NCBI GenBank assembly: GCA_937885815.1
Contig: CALABM010000207.1
Location: 1 to 11,939 of the forward strand
Direction: 5' to 3'
DNA: 11,939 nt
DNA from: an uncultured Verrucomicrobiales bacterium
GTDB taxonomy: Bacteria > Verrucomicrobiota > Verrucomicrobiia > Verrucomicrobiales > Akkermansiaceae
The position numbers and the translations under genes were made by a program. Of the stretch, positions 1 through 5,832 are shown piece after piece. The first letter of the stretch is position 1; each line of letters starts with the position of its first letter. Under the pieces are notes generated by a model that saw nothing but the letters and a program-made list of their open reading frames with translations, made no database searches and was not told the DNA's origin.

Positions 1-1592
1 TCATCCGCCGTAGTGCGACCGGCCAGAACTTTTCGGATGCCGTCTTCTCTCAGGGTGCGCATGCCAAGTTCTCGGGCTCTCTTGCGCAGCTGGGCGGAGG
101 TGAGGTTAGAGTTAATGAGGCCGCGCACATCGTCCGTTACCTGGAAGATTTCGAAGATACCCATACGGCCTCGCATGCCCTTGCCCTTACACTTGCTACA
201 GCCACCGGGGCGAGCAACCATGACGGGGCGATTTATATCAATGCCGAGGGTGGAGGCCTGTTTCTCTGTGAGGTGGCCATCCATCTTGCATTCGGAGCAG
301 AGGCTGCGGCAGAGGCGCTGTGCCATAACGGCACGCACGGAGGAAGCGATGAGGAAGCGGTCCACACCCATATCCGCAAGTCGAGCCACGGAGGAGGGAG
401 CATCATTAGTATGCAGTGTGGAAAGGACGAGGTGACCTGTCATGGCTGCCTGAATGGCGATGGCGGCGGTCTCCCCGTCTCGAATTTCACCAATCATGAT
501 GATGTTCGGGGCCTGACGAAGCATGGCTCGGAGGGCGGCTGCGAATGTCATGCCGATTTCCGAGCGAATCATGACCTGATTGATACCGGCCATTTCGTAT
601 TCCACGGGATCTTCCGCGGTGATAATCTTCTTATCCGGGCGGTTCAAGTGGTTCAGGCAGGCGTAAAGTGTGGTGGTCTTACCGGAGCCGGTGGGGCCTG
701 TCACGAGAATCACGCCGTCCGGCAGTGTGACGAGGCGGTCAAAGGTGGCTTCGTCATCGGAAAGGAAACCGAGCTGCGGCAGTCCGAGAGCCAGTGCGGA
801 TTTATCCAAAATACGCATCACGACGGATTCGCCGTGGTTGGTGGGCACTGTGCTCACACGGAGGTCAATGTGATTGCCATCGCGGAGGTCCAGCTCAATA
901 CGGCCGTCTTGGGGAACGCGTTTTTCAGCGATGCTCATGGTGGTACTCATCACCTTAAGGCGAGCGACGATGGGCCCGAGCAGCTTCTTGGGGTGATTAG
1001 CTACTTCCACCAAGCGGCCGTCCACACGGAAGCGGATACGCACGCGGTCTTCCATCGGCTCGATGTGAATATCTGATGTGCGCATTTCATGAGCTTCATT
1101 GAACATGTTGTCCACCAGCTCAATAATGGGAGCCTCGGTATCCCCCTTCGCGTACACTTTCTTTTCAGGATAATACTTGGCGATGGCCTTCTGCAGCTCG
1201 GGTTCTGAGGCTACGAAGAAGGTAATCTCGCGGCCGAGGAACTGCGGCAGGCTATCAAGTGTTTCCATCGCGAAGGGGTCAGAGATGGCTACTTGCAGTG
1301 AGTATCCGTCATCACCGAGGGGGATGAAGCCTACTCGGCGGGCAAGCTCGTCCTTCACACTGGCGATAATTCCAGGATCCACCTCAACCTCGCTGAGGTT
1401 GACATACTCCATGCCGGAGTTGTAGGCAGCTACCTCAGCTATGTATTCCGCTGTCAGGTAGTTATTTTTGACGATGTTGTCAATGACGCTATCCAGAGGA
1501 GAGAGCTCACTGCGGATTGCTTCAATAGTGTCGGTGTCAATGGCACCGGCCTCTACCAGAAGATTCAGGAGATAATTTTCGTTCGAGTACAC
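1..1592 (-). CDS. GspE/PilB-family type II secretion / type IV pilus assembly ATPase (3' end cut by window edge)
   Basis: This is a cytoplasmic hexameric ATPase that powers pseudopilus or type IV pilus assembly. About 530 codons are visible. Residues 1 to about 150 form an MshEN/T2SSE-N-like N-terminal region. The ATPase core follows: an SDIHIEP stretch, Walker A GPTGSGKTTTLY near residue 298, a Walker B segment IIMIGEIRD near 363, and the His box GHLVLSTLHTND. A zinc-binding tetracysteine insertion comes next (CRSLCSEC, then CSKC in GGCSKCKGKGMRGR), a feature of both GspE and PilB. The visible end (AGRTTADE) matches the usual C-terminal GxTTxxE signature, so only about 10 to 30 residues should be missing. 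The start is GTG at 1592-1590: an in-frame TAA lies eight codons upstream and no other start codon lies between. There is no Shine-Dalgarno. A promoter is visible upstream. GspE and PilB cannot be separated without the neighbouring genes; the family call is certain. Confidence 0.95.
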   Translation of the reverse strand, partial: MYSNENYLLNLLVEAGAIDTDTIEAIRSELSPLDSVIDNIVKNNYLTAEYIAEVAAYNSGMEYVNLSEVEVDPGIIASVKDELARRVGFIPLGDDGYSLQVAISDPFAMETLDSLPQFLGREITFFVASEPELQKAIAKYYPEKKVYAKGDTEAPIIELVDNMFNEAHEMRTSDIHIEPMEDRVRIRFRVDGRLVEVANHPKKLLGPIVARLKVMSTTMSIAEKRVPQDGRIELDLRDGNHIDLRVSTVPTNHGESVVMRILDKSALALGLPQLGFLSDDEATFDRLVTLPDGVILVTGPTGSGKTTTLYACLNHLNRPDKKIITAEDPVEYEMAGINQVMIRSEIGMTFAAALRAMLRQAPNIIMIGEIRDGETAAIAIQAAMTGHLVLSTLHTNDAPSSVARLADMGVDRFLIASSVRAVMAQRLCRSLCSECKMDGHLTEKQASTLGIDINRPVMVARPGGCSKCKGKGMRGRMGIFEIFQVTDDVRGLINSNLTSAQLRKRARELGMRTLREDGIRKVLAGRTTAD

Positions 1593-1652
1593 GGGATGAG
1601 TAAAGGTGGAATATTATGCTGAGATGTGGAGAGAGTACCGCACCTGTTCTAC

Positions 1653-1681
1653 ACTCTACACCATAAACGCTGTCGCGTCAA
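1653..1681 (-). promoter_or_regulatory. Putative sigma70-type promoter of the GspE/PilB gene
   Basis: On the minus strand, TTGACG (1681-1676) and TAGAGT (1658-1653) are separated by 17 bases. The -35 box matches five of six consensus positions and the -10 box four of six. It lies in the 116-base gap between the hydrolase stop codon and the ATPase start, about 60 bases upstream of the GTG. Called by eye only. Confidence 0.4.
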
Positions 1682-1708
1682 CTCTACTTTTTGAAAAAGG
1701 TAGTTTTT

Positions 1709-2731
1709 TTAGTGTTCGAGTTCGGCAAGGTCTATGATAGTAACACCGGTAGAGGGGGAGTGCATGGAGATTTGTTGAATTTTTCCTCTTGTGTTGCAAT
1801 AGGCAACTAGCTCGGCTTGGCCGCGCAGTCGGAATTGGTATGTCACCTGATTGTCATTCCGCTGAGTGAGGTGGGGGCGACCGATTTTTTCCGTCAGCTG
1901 AGAGATGGTCATATTGCGCGTGAGCATAGCGCGTACGTCATCTGCAGAGGGAAGCGCCTTATCTTGTTCCTCTCGCTGGCTGATGTAGCGCGCCGGAGAA
2001 AAGCCGCGGAGTGTTTGAGCTGCAATTTTCTGCAAATCACGGGCACGAGGGGCCGAGATGCGCACCGGGCTGTTCCTGAGGCGCACAGGTATAGAGGTGG
2101 CCTGTTTTCCGGTGAGGGAAGAATATATGACACAGGCTGCCAGATAGGTTCCTTCCGGCGTGGGGTGTGAGAGGTCATTCTGATGAAGCGGGCGCGTGGG
2201 GTATTTTCTGTACCAGCGTCTCCATGCCTCGCCTACGGGGGCTACGCGGGAATTTGTCTCAGCTGCTGCTCGGCAGTAGGTGAGGCTGGTGTCATTCTGC
2301 ATGGCTGTCTGAAGGGTCATCTGCCCGTTTTCTACAGCCGCATGTGCCCAAGTGAGGAAGAGCATGGTTCTGGTGCGCTGGGCTCGGGCCAGCTCGCTCC
2401 AGCGGCGTACGGATGCTATCGTTTCTTCTGGGTTAGAGGAGGGCATCTGGCTTTGCTCCTGAAGAATCAGCCAGTCATAATGCCCTATGGCGAGCTTTTG
2501 CGCAGCGGCGGCGTGCTGCGGGCTGTTCAGAAAGCCTCTCAGGCTCATGGCTCCGGCTGTGTATGAATCCACTTTCATGGGGTGGCCGTCTGCATCTGCA
2601 ATGGCCTGTATGAGCTCCGGCAAATCATTATAAAAGGTATAGCTATTTCCGATAATGAGCACGCGAGTTTCTTCCTCAGCCTTAATGAAGCCACAGAAGA
2701 AAATAACGAGGAGTATGATGAAACGGTTCAT
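1709..2731 (-). CDS. Secreted SGNH/GDSL-like hydrolase with C-terminal BamE/SmpA-like region
   Basis: This 340-residue protein begins with a Sec signal peptide (hydrophobic stretch 3-15, likely cleavage after IKA near 18), so it should act outside the cytoplasm. It has the layout of SGNH-type esterases: block I VLIIGNSYT with probable nucleophile Ser30, a central LILQEQS strand, LFLTWAH, and block V DLSHPTPEGTY with Asp186 and His189 as the remaining triad residues. Such enzymes usually remove acyl or acetyl groups from glycans or lipids; the substrate cannot be read here. Residues 263-323 (SADDVRAMLTRNMTISQL, then a beta-rich stretch ending in GKIQQISM) resemble the SmpA/BamE fold in which a 'gMt..eV...lG.P' helix pair precedes a small sheet. 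The gene is last in the marR cluster, 15 bases after the folate gene, with no Shine-Dalgarno. The hydrolase family is fairly sure; the C-terminal assignment is a pattern match by eye. Confidence 0.8.
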   Translation of the reverse strand: MNRFIILLVIFFCGFIKAEEETRVLIIGNSYTFYNDLPELIQAIADADGHPMKVDSYTAGAMSLRGFLNSPQHAAAAQKLAIGHYDWLILQEQSQMPSSNPEETIASVRRWSELARAQRTRTMLFLTWAHAAVENGQMTLQTAMQNDTSLTYCRAAAETNSRVAPVGEAWRRWYRKYPTRPLHQNDLSHPTPEGTYLAACVIYSSLTGKQATSIPVRLRNSPVRISAPRARDLQKIAAQTLRGFSPARYISQREEQDKALPSADDVRAMLTRNMTISQLTEKIGRPHLTQRNDNQVTYQFRLRGQAELVAYCNTRGKIQQISMHSPSTGVTIIDLAELEH

Positions 2732-2746
2732 GAATGATGTGGTAAA

Positions 2747-3292
2747 TTAGGGGGTAAAGATGTGAGGAATGCGTAAATCATGCGCCTCCGTGGGGATGTG
2801 CGGTACCATCTGCTGATGGAAGGCTGCCGCGGCAATGATGGCGTGGCGGCAGTGGGGAAGGTAGGTGTCGTAATATCCCCCTCCGTATCCCAGCCTTTCT
2901 CCGGCCGGGCTGAACGCTACTCCTGGGACAATAATGACGTCCATTTGCTCAGGCGGGAGAATTTCGCAGCTCTTGTCAGGGGTGAGGATGCCATATGCTC
3001 CCGGCCGTAATTCTTCTTCCGGGGCTGCAACGTGGTGGAAGTGCATTTGGCGGTCACTCTCGCAGCGGGGAAAGCCAAAGCGGTGCTGTGGGTATTCTCT
3101 GACGAGTGGAAGCAAATCCACTTCATGCGGCATGGCTGCATATATGGCCACGTTTTTAGGATTGCCTTCCAGAAGTGGGGCAAGGCGCTGCCTTAGGCAC
3201 GCAGAAGCTGCGTCACGTTCGGCTCCGGGGATTGCTCGCAGGCATCGGAGTACGGCGCGCCGCAGCTCTTGTTTTTGAAGTAAAGTTGACAT
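2747..3292 (-). CDS. fau: 5-formyltetrahydrofolate cyclo-ligase
   Basis: This cytoplasmic enzyme uses ATP to convert 5-formyltetrahydrofolate to 5,10-methenyltetrahydrofolate, returning a dead-end folate to one-carbon metabolism. At 181 residues it has the normal family length. The basic N-terminal helix (KQELRRAVL), a central AAMPHEVDLLPLV segment, the LRPGAYGILTP turn, and the C-terminal signature VPGVAFSPAGERLGYGGGYY (residues 122-141) followed by DTYL are all present. The usual YYDRYL arginine is threonine here, a position that also varies in other members. The ATG at 3292 directly follows the TAA of the upstream pgeF-like gene (TAAATG, no spacer), which suggests translational coupling. 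There is no independent Shine-Dalgarno. Older literature calls this gene ygfA. Confidence in the family is high. Confidence 0.95.
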   Translation of the reverse strand: MSTLLQKQELRRAVLRCLRAIPGAERDAASACLRQRLAPLLEGNPKNVAIYAAMPHEVDLLPLVREYPQHRFGFPRCESDRQMHFHHVAAPEEELRPGAYGILTPDKSCEILPPEQMDVIIVPGVAFSPAGERLGYGGGYYDTYLPHCRHAIIAAAAFHQQMVPHIPTEAHDLRIPHIFTP

Positions 3293-3964
3293 TTAATCCG
3301 GCATGCGGCCGAAGAGTGCCAGCATACGACCGGTTTTGCCCTTCTCCACTCGGTATGAGTAGAAGGTGTTCAGGTCAGCAGCGGTATCCAGCTCACTGTC
3401 AATAATGTTTTCAGGGGCAAGGCCTGCATTTGTCAGCTGTTCTTTGATGGCAGCAGGAATGTCCACCTCATAGTGCGGCGGGCGGATGCAGGGGGAGATA
3501 ACGGCAATGCAATCTGCAGGCTGTACTCCGAGTGTTTTCTTCATGGAGCGCAGGAGCTCGCCTACGATGTTTTGCTGAGTGCCCAGTTTTCCTGAGTGTA
3601 CAAGGCCGCGGCAGCCGGTCGCTGTATCATATACCCATACGGCAGCGCAGTCTGCTACGTAGATGCCCAAACAGCAATCAGCTTTACCGCCGCAGAAAAG
3701 ACCATCTACACCTTCCACGGGGAAAGAGCAGCCAATGTCTCCTACGAGTGCTACTCGGTTTCCATGTACCTGCTGGGCGCGCCTGAGCATTTTGGGCGAG
3801 ACTCCTACCTCTGCAAGCACCTGCTCATGGGTGGGGGTAAGGGCTGAGATGACGGCTGCACGATCTGTGGTAAGCTCAACTCCGGAAACTCGGGTGATAA
3901 AACGTGCAAAGTTTTCGGGGATGGCGTTGAGGCGCTCCAAGTACGCGGGGGAATAGCTGCTCAT
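3293..3964 (-). CDS. pgeF: PgeF/YfiH-family laccase-domain protein (peptidoglycan editing factor / purine nucleoside phosphorylase-like)
   Basis: This belongs to the DUF152/YfiH/LACC1 family, whose members act on purine nucleosides and, in E. coli PgeF, keep L-Ser out of the peptidoglycan stem. With the start at 3964 it has 223 residues, slightly shorter than the roughly 240 of E. coli YfiH. The three metal-binding residues are recognisable: His67 in QQVHGN, Cys106 in YVADCAAV, and His123 in LVHSGK. The late motif FYSYRVEKGKTGRML near 201-214 is also typical. The common HAGWRG signature around the second histidine is replaced by HSGKLGTQQN. An upstream in-frame ATG at 4054 would add 30 low-complexity residues and overlap the marR gene by 68 bases. 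I chose 3964 because it leaves a 22-base gap and puts the conserved fold near the N-terminus. The gene sits between marR and the folate ligase. The family is clear; the exact activity is not. Confidence 0.85.
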   Translation of the reverse strand: MSSYSPAYLERLNAIPENFARFITRVSGVELTTDRAAVISALTPTHEQVLAEVGVSPKMLRRAQQVHGNRVALVGDIGCSFPVEGVDGLFCGGKADCCLGIYVADCAAVWVYDTATGCRGLVHSGKLGTQQNIVGELLRSMKKTLGVQPADCIAVISPCIRPPHYEVDIPAAIKEQLTNAGLAPENIIDSELDTAADLNTFYSYRVEKGKTGRMLALFGRMPD

Positions 3965-3986
3965 GTCCGGCTGTGGTATATTTGAC

Positions 3987-4454
3987 TTAGTGGGGAAGGG
4001 GATTTTTTGCTCGGCGTGTAATGAGGGTGCGTGCGCGTCCGGTGCGCTCGGCATTGTCTTCTTCAGACATCAGGCTGGCCAAATCTCGAGCTATGTTGCT
4101 ACGCATTTTTTCTACAAGATCCAAGCCTTGCTCTGTGATTCGCACCATGATTTTGCGGCGGTCTGCGGCGGCGGTGAAGCGCTTGAGGTGGCCGAGTTCC
4201 TGAAGCTTGTCTACCATGCCAGTGGCTGCTGCTGTGGAATGGCCCATCATGCGGGCGATGCTGCTCATGGAGAGGCTTTCCTCCTCCGCGAGGTAGGTGA
4301 GCAAGAAGAACTGAGGGTAAGAGATTTTGTCCTGTGTCAGCTCAGGAGAAAGTTTGAGAATGCAGTTCCTTTGGGAGAAGAGCACAAAGTCAGCAAGATG
4401 CTGTGCTTCGTCTGTTGTGAGGCTTGAGCGTGTTGTGGAGAGAGTGTGTTTCAT
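3987..4454 (-). CDS. MarR-family winged-helix transcriptional regulator
   Basis: This is a 155-residue DNA-binding protein, probably a dimeric repressor. The winged helix is readable: helices from about residue 45 (SYPQFFLLTYLAEEES), a helix-turn-helix at about 62-88 (LSMSSIARMMGHSTAAATGM then VDKLQELGHLKR), and the wing with the family signature AADRRKIMVRITEQG at 96-110. The C-terminal dimerisation helix follows (LDLVEKMRSNIARDLASL). It is the first gene of a same-strand cluster with pgeF, fau and the SGNH hydrolase, so it may control that cluster and itself. The ligand is unknown. The start is ATG at 4454, about 30 bases below a good -10 box; no Shine-Dalgarno is present. The gap 4455-4636 upstream of it holds only this promoter region and an A/T-rich tract. 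Confidence 0.9.
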   Translation of the reverse strand: MKHTLSTTRSSLTTDEAQHLADFVLFSQRNCILKLSPELTQDKISYPQFFLLTYLAEEESLSMSSIARMMGHSTAAATGMVDKLQELGHLKRFTAAADRRKIMVRITEQGLDLVEKMRSNIARDLASLMSEEDNAERTGRARTLITRRAKNPLPH

Positions 4455-4483
4455 ACCGTGGTAAGAGTGTCTCGGTTACCCCG

Positions 4484-4511
4484 ATATTACGGGTTTACTG
4501 ACATTTTGCAA
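4484..4511 (-). promoter_or_regulatory. Putative promoter of the marR-pgeF-fau-hydrolase cluster
   Basis: On the minus strand, TTGCAA (4511-4506) and TAATAT (4489-4484) are 16 bases apart, and the -10 box ends about 30 bases before the marR ATG. The -35 box lies inside an A/T-rich interrupted inverted stretch (4503-4520, ATTTT outer arms), and a TCGG...CCGA pair lies at 4472-4484, touching the -10 box. Either could be an operator for the MarR protein itself; both are short and imperfect. Confidence 0.4.
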
Positions 4512-4636
4512 GCATAAAATTTCAGCCGTGATGGTGTCCTTCAGCATGAATTTTGAGGTATACCGGGAATGTGGCATGAAAAATTTGCTGATGGTACTAT
4601 ATATTGTGTTTTTATGAGCTGATTTTTTTTTTTAGC

Positions 4637-5032
4637 TTAATTTGTAGTAGGTGCTACCCGGAGCACATTTTTGAGCTCTTCGGACATAAGGCCACTGTTT
4701 TCGAGGCGCTCTATGTGAGCGCGAATGGCATCCCAGAGGAGCTGAAAATCATTGACAAGAGGGGCTATGGTCAGGTCTTCATTCAGGGATGAATCCGGCA
4801 GTAATCGCTGCTTGTCAGCGATGGCCCGCGCCTGTTCACCGAGCTGTCTGAGCTTGGGGAGCGCGGTGGAAACGCTCTCTGCATCGGTACATGAGCTGAG
4901 AGTTAGTTCCGTTTCTGAAAGCAGGGTGATGACATTCTGGGCAAGACTGAAGTGTGTAGCCTGTGTTTCTTCCGTCGCGTAACTGATTGCGCATGTGAGG
5001 ACGAGCGCTTGTGATATAAATGCCGGTTTCAT
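4637..5032 (-). CDS. Small secreted protein of unknown function
   Basis: I do not recognise this 131-residue protein. It starts with a likely Sec signal peptide (MKPAFISQALVLTCAISYA, possible cleavage after SYA near residue 19), so it should be periplasmic or otherwise exported. There is no lipobox. The rest is polar and predicted by eye to be mostly helical (for example TALPKLRQLGEQARAIADKQ and LLWDAIRAHIERLENS), with no cysteine pairs that suggest metal binding and only a single Cys at about 48 after processing. It follows the CxxC membrane protein gene by 19 bases, so the two are probably co-transcribed with valS upstream. The ATG at 5032 has no Shine-Dalgarno. Directly after the stop codon the minus strand has a run of 11 A residues, not a typical terminator. 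Confidence 0.65.
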   Translation of the reverse strand: MKPAFISQALVLTCAISYATEETQATHFSLAQNVITLLSETELTLSSCTDAESVSTALPKLRQLGEQARAIADKQRLLPDSSLNEDLTIAPLVNDFQLLWDAIRAHIERLENSGLMSEELKNVLRVAPTTN

Positions 5033-5051
5033 ATGCGTAAATGAGGCTCTT

Positions 5052-5816
5052 TTATGATGTGTATCGGCGTCTGTGGCGGCGCAGGAGGTGCTGCGGGGTG
5101 CCGCAGCCGGGACAGCGGTACCATAAGAAGAGGATGATGTGCAGCGCTGTAGAGACGTTGCGGTTCAGTAGCGGGAACCTGTGCGCGTACTGGCTTTCTG
5201 AGAAGCTTCTTAACATGAATAAGTTAATATTGCATACCGGACAGTGTGCTCTGCGGGCAATAAGGACAAAAGGAAGAAGACCGGCTATAAGTATTACAAT
5301 GAGTTTAATGGCCGATATCTCAGGCAACAGCTCAAGCATAAAGAGTACCGGAAGAATTATCCATGCCAGTATGTCCAGATATAACAGTAGTGTAATCCAA
5401 GCGCTGATGTATACATTAAACGGGCGATTACAGTGGATACAATGCGATTTGTGGTGAAGCTCTTCACCGTTGCGGGGTGTGGGAGAATCACTGTTTTTCC
5501 TGGATGCCCCCCGTCTGGCAAGAACGAGCGTTGGAACCTGACGCTGAGCTATATCGTCAGGTTCAAAAGCGCGTACAGGCTGTGTTTCGGTATGGCTGAT
5601 TTGCTCCTCCTCATTGCAGGCCAGATAAATCTCCTTAATTCTCTGTTCTGTCAGAGCGGCCATTTCTTCAGGGAAGTTTTCGGCAGCCAAACTAATATCC
5701 GCAAGAATGCAGCTCAAAGGGATTTGTCTGAGCTGGGCGTCCTTGGTGATGCCACAGATAGCAAGAGCGGAGCGCTCTTCTTCTGACAAAGTCTCTAGGT
5801 GTTTATCTTCTTTCAT
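5052..5816 (-). CDS. Membrane protein with CxxC zinc-ribbon-like pairs, function unknown
   Basis: I do not recognise this 254-residue protein. The N-terminal third (LSEEERSALAICGITKDAQL and following) is acidic and helical, faintly like helix-hairpin-helix repeats. A variable linker follows. The C-terminal half has CIHC (126-129), a hydrophobic segment at about 138-161, a second at about 169-187, CPVC (192-195), a shorter hydrophobic stretch at about 221-233, CPGC (235-238), and a basic tail HLLRRHRRRYTS. The CxxC pairs flank the membrane segments on what is probably the cytoplasmic side, as expected if they join to bind zinc. I place the start at ATG 5816. A TTG at 5849 is also in frame but would overlap the end of valS by 17 bases. 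The gene follows valS by 16 bases and precedes a small secreted protein gene. CxxC pairs separated by membrane helices recall 'DUF983-like' or PA-phosphatase-style membrane zinc ribbons, but no family can be assigned. Confidence 0.7.
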   Translation of the reverse strand: MKEDKHLETLSEEERSALAICGITKDAQLRQIPLSCILADISLAAENFPEEMAALTEQRIKEIYLACNEEEQISHTETQPVRAFEPDDIAQRQVPTLVLARRGASRKNSDSPTPRNGEELHHKSHCIHCNRPFNVYISAWITLLLYLDILAWIILPVLFMLELLPEISAIKLIVILIAGLLPFVLIARRAHCPVCNINLFMLRSFSESQYAHRFPLLNRNVSTALHIILFLWYRCPGCGTPQHLLRRHRRRYTS

Positions 5817-5832
5817 GTGTTGATAATCACTG

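Noticed and set aside
273..1076. Plus-strand open frame of 267 codons opposite the GspE/PilB gene
   Set aside because: It is antisense to the conserved ATPase core and is His/Gly/Cys-rich in the way typical of reverse-strand shadows.
1685..1710. A/T-rich hairpin (CTAC, T5, A5, GTAG) just after the hydrolase stop codon, considered as its terminator
   Set aside because: On the minus strand the A/T-run precedes the stem and no T-tract follows it. The T7 tract is on the side that would serve plus-strand transcription, where no gene is seen.
3965..4054. Upstream start for the pgeF-like gene adding 30 residues
   Set aside because: It would overlap the marR coding end by 68 bases, and the added residues are low-complexity and absent from the family fold.
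4476..4577. Minus-strand 33-codon open frame upstream of marR (starts MPHSRYTSKF)
   Set aside because: It covers the predicted -35 and -10 boxes of marR, has no ribosome binding signal, and its sequence shows no domain. It is probably chance.
4623..4633. Run of 11 T bases (A on the minus strand) after the small secreted protein gene, considered as a phase-variable tract or terminator tail
   Set aside because: It lies outside the coding frame, and on the transcribed strand it reads as A. The flanking AGCT pair gives only a four-base stem.
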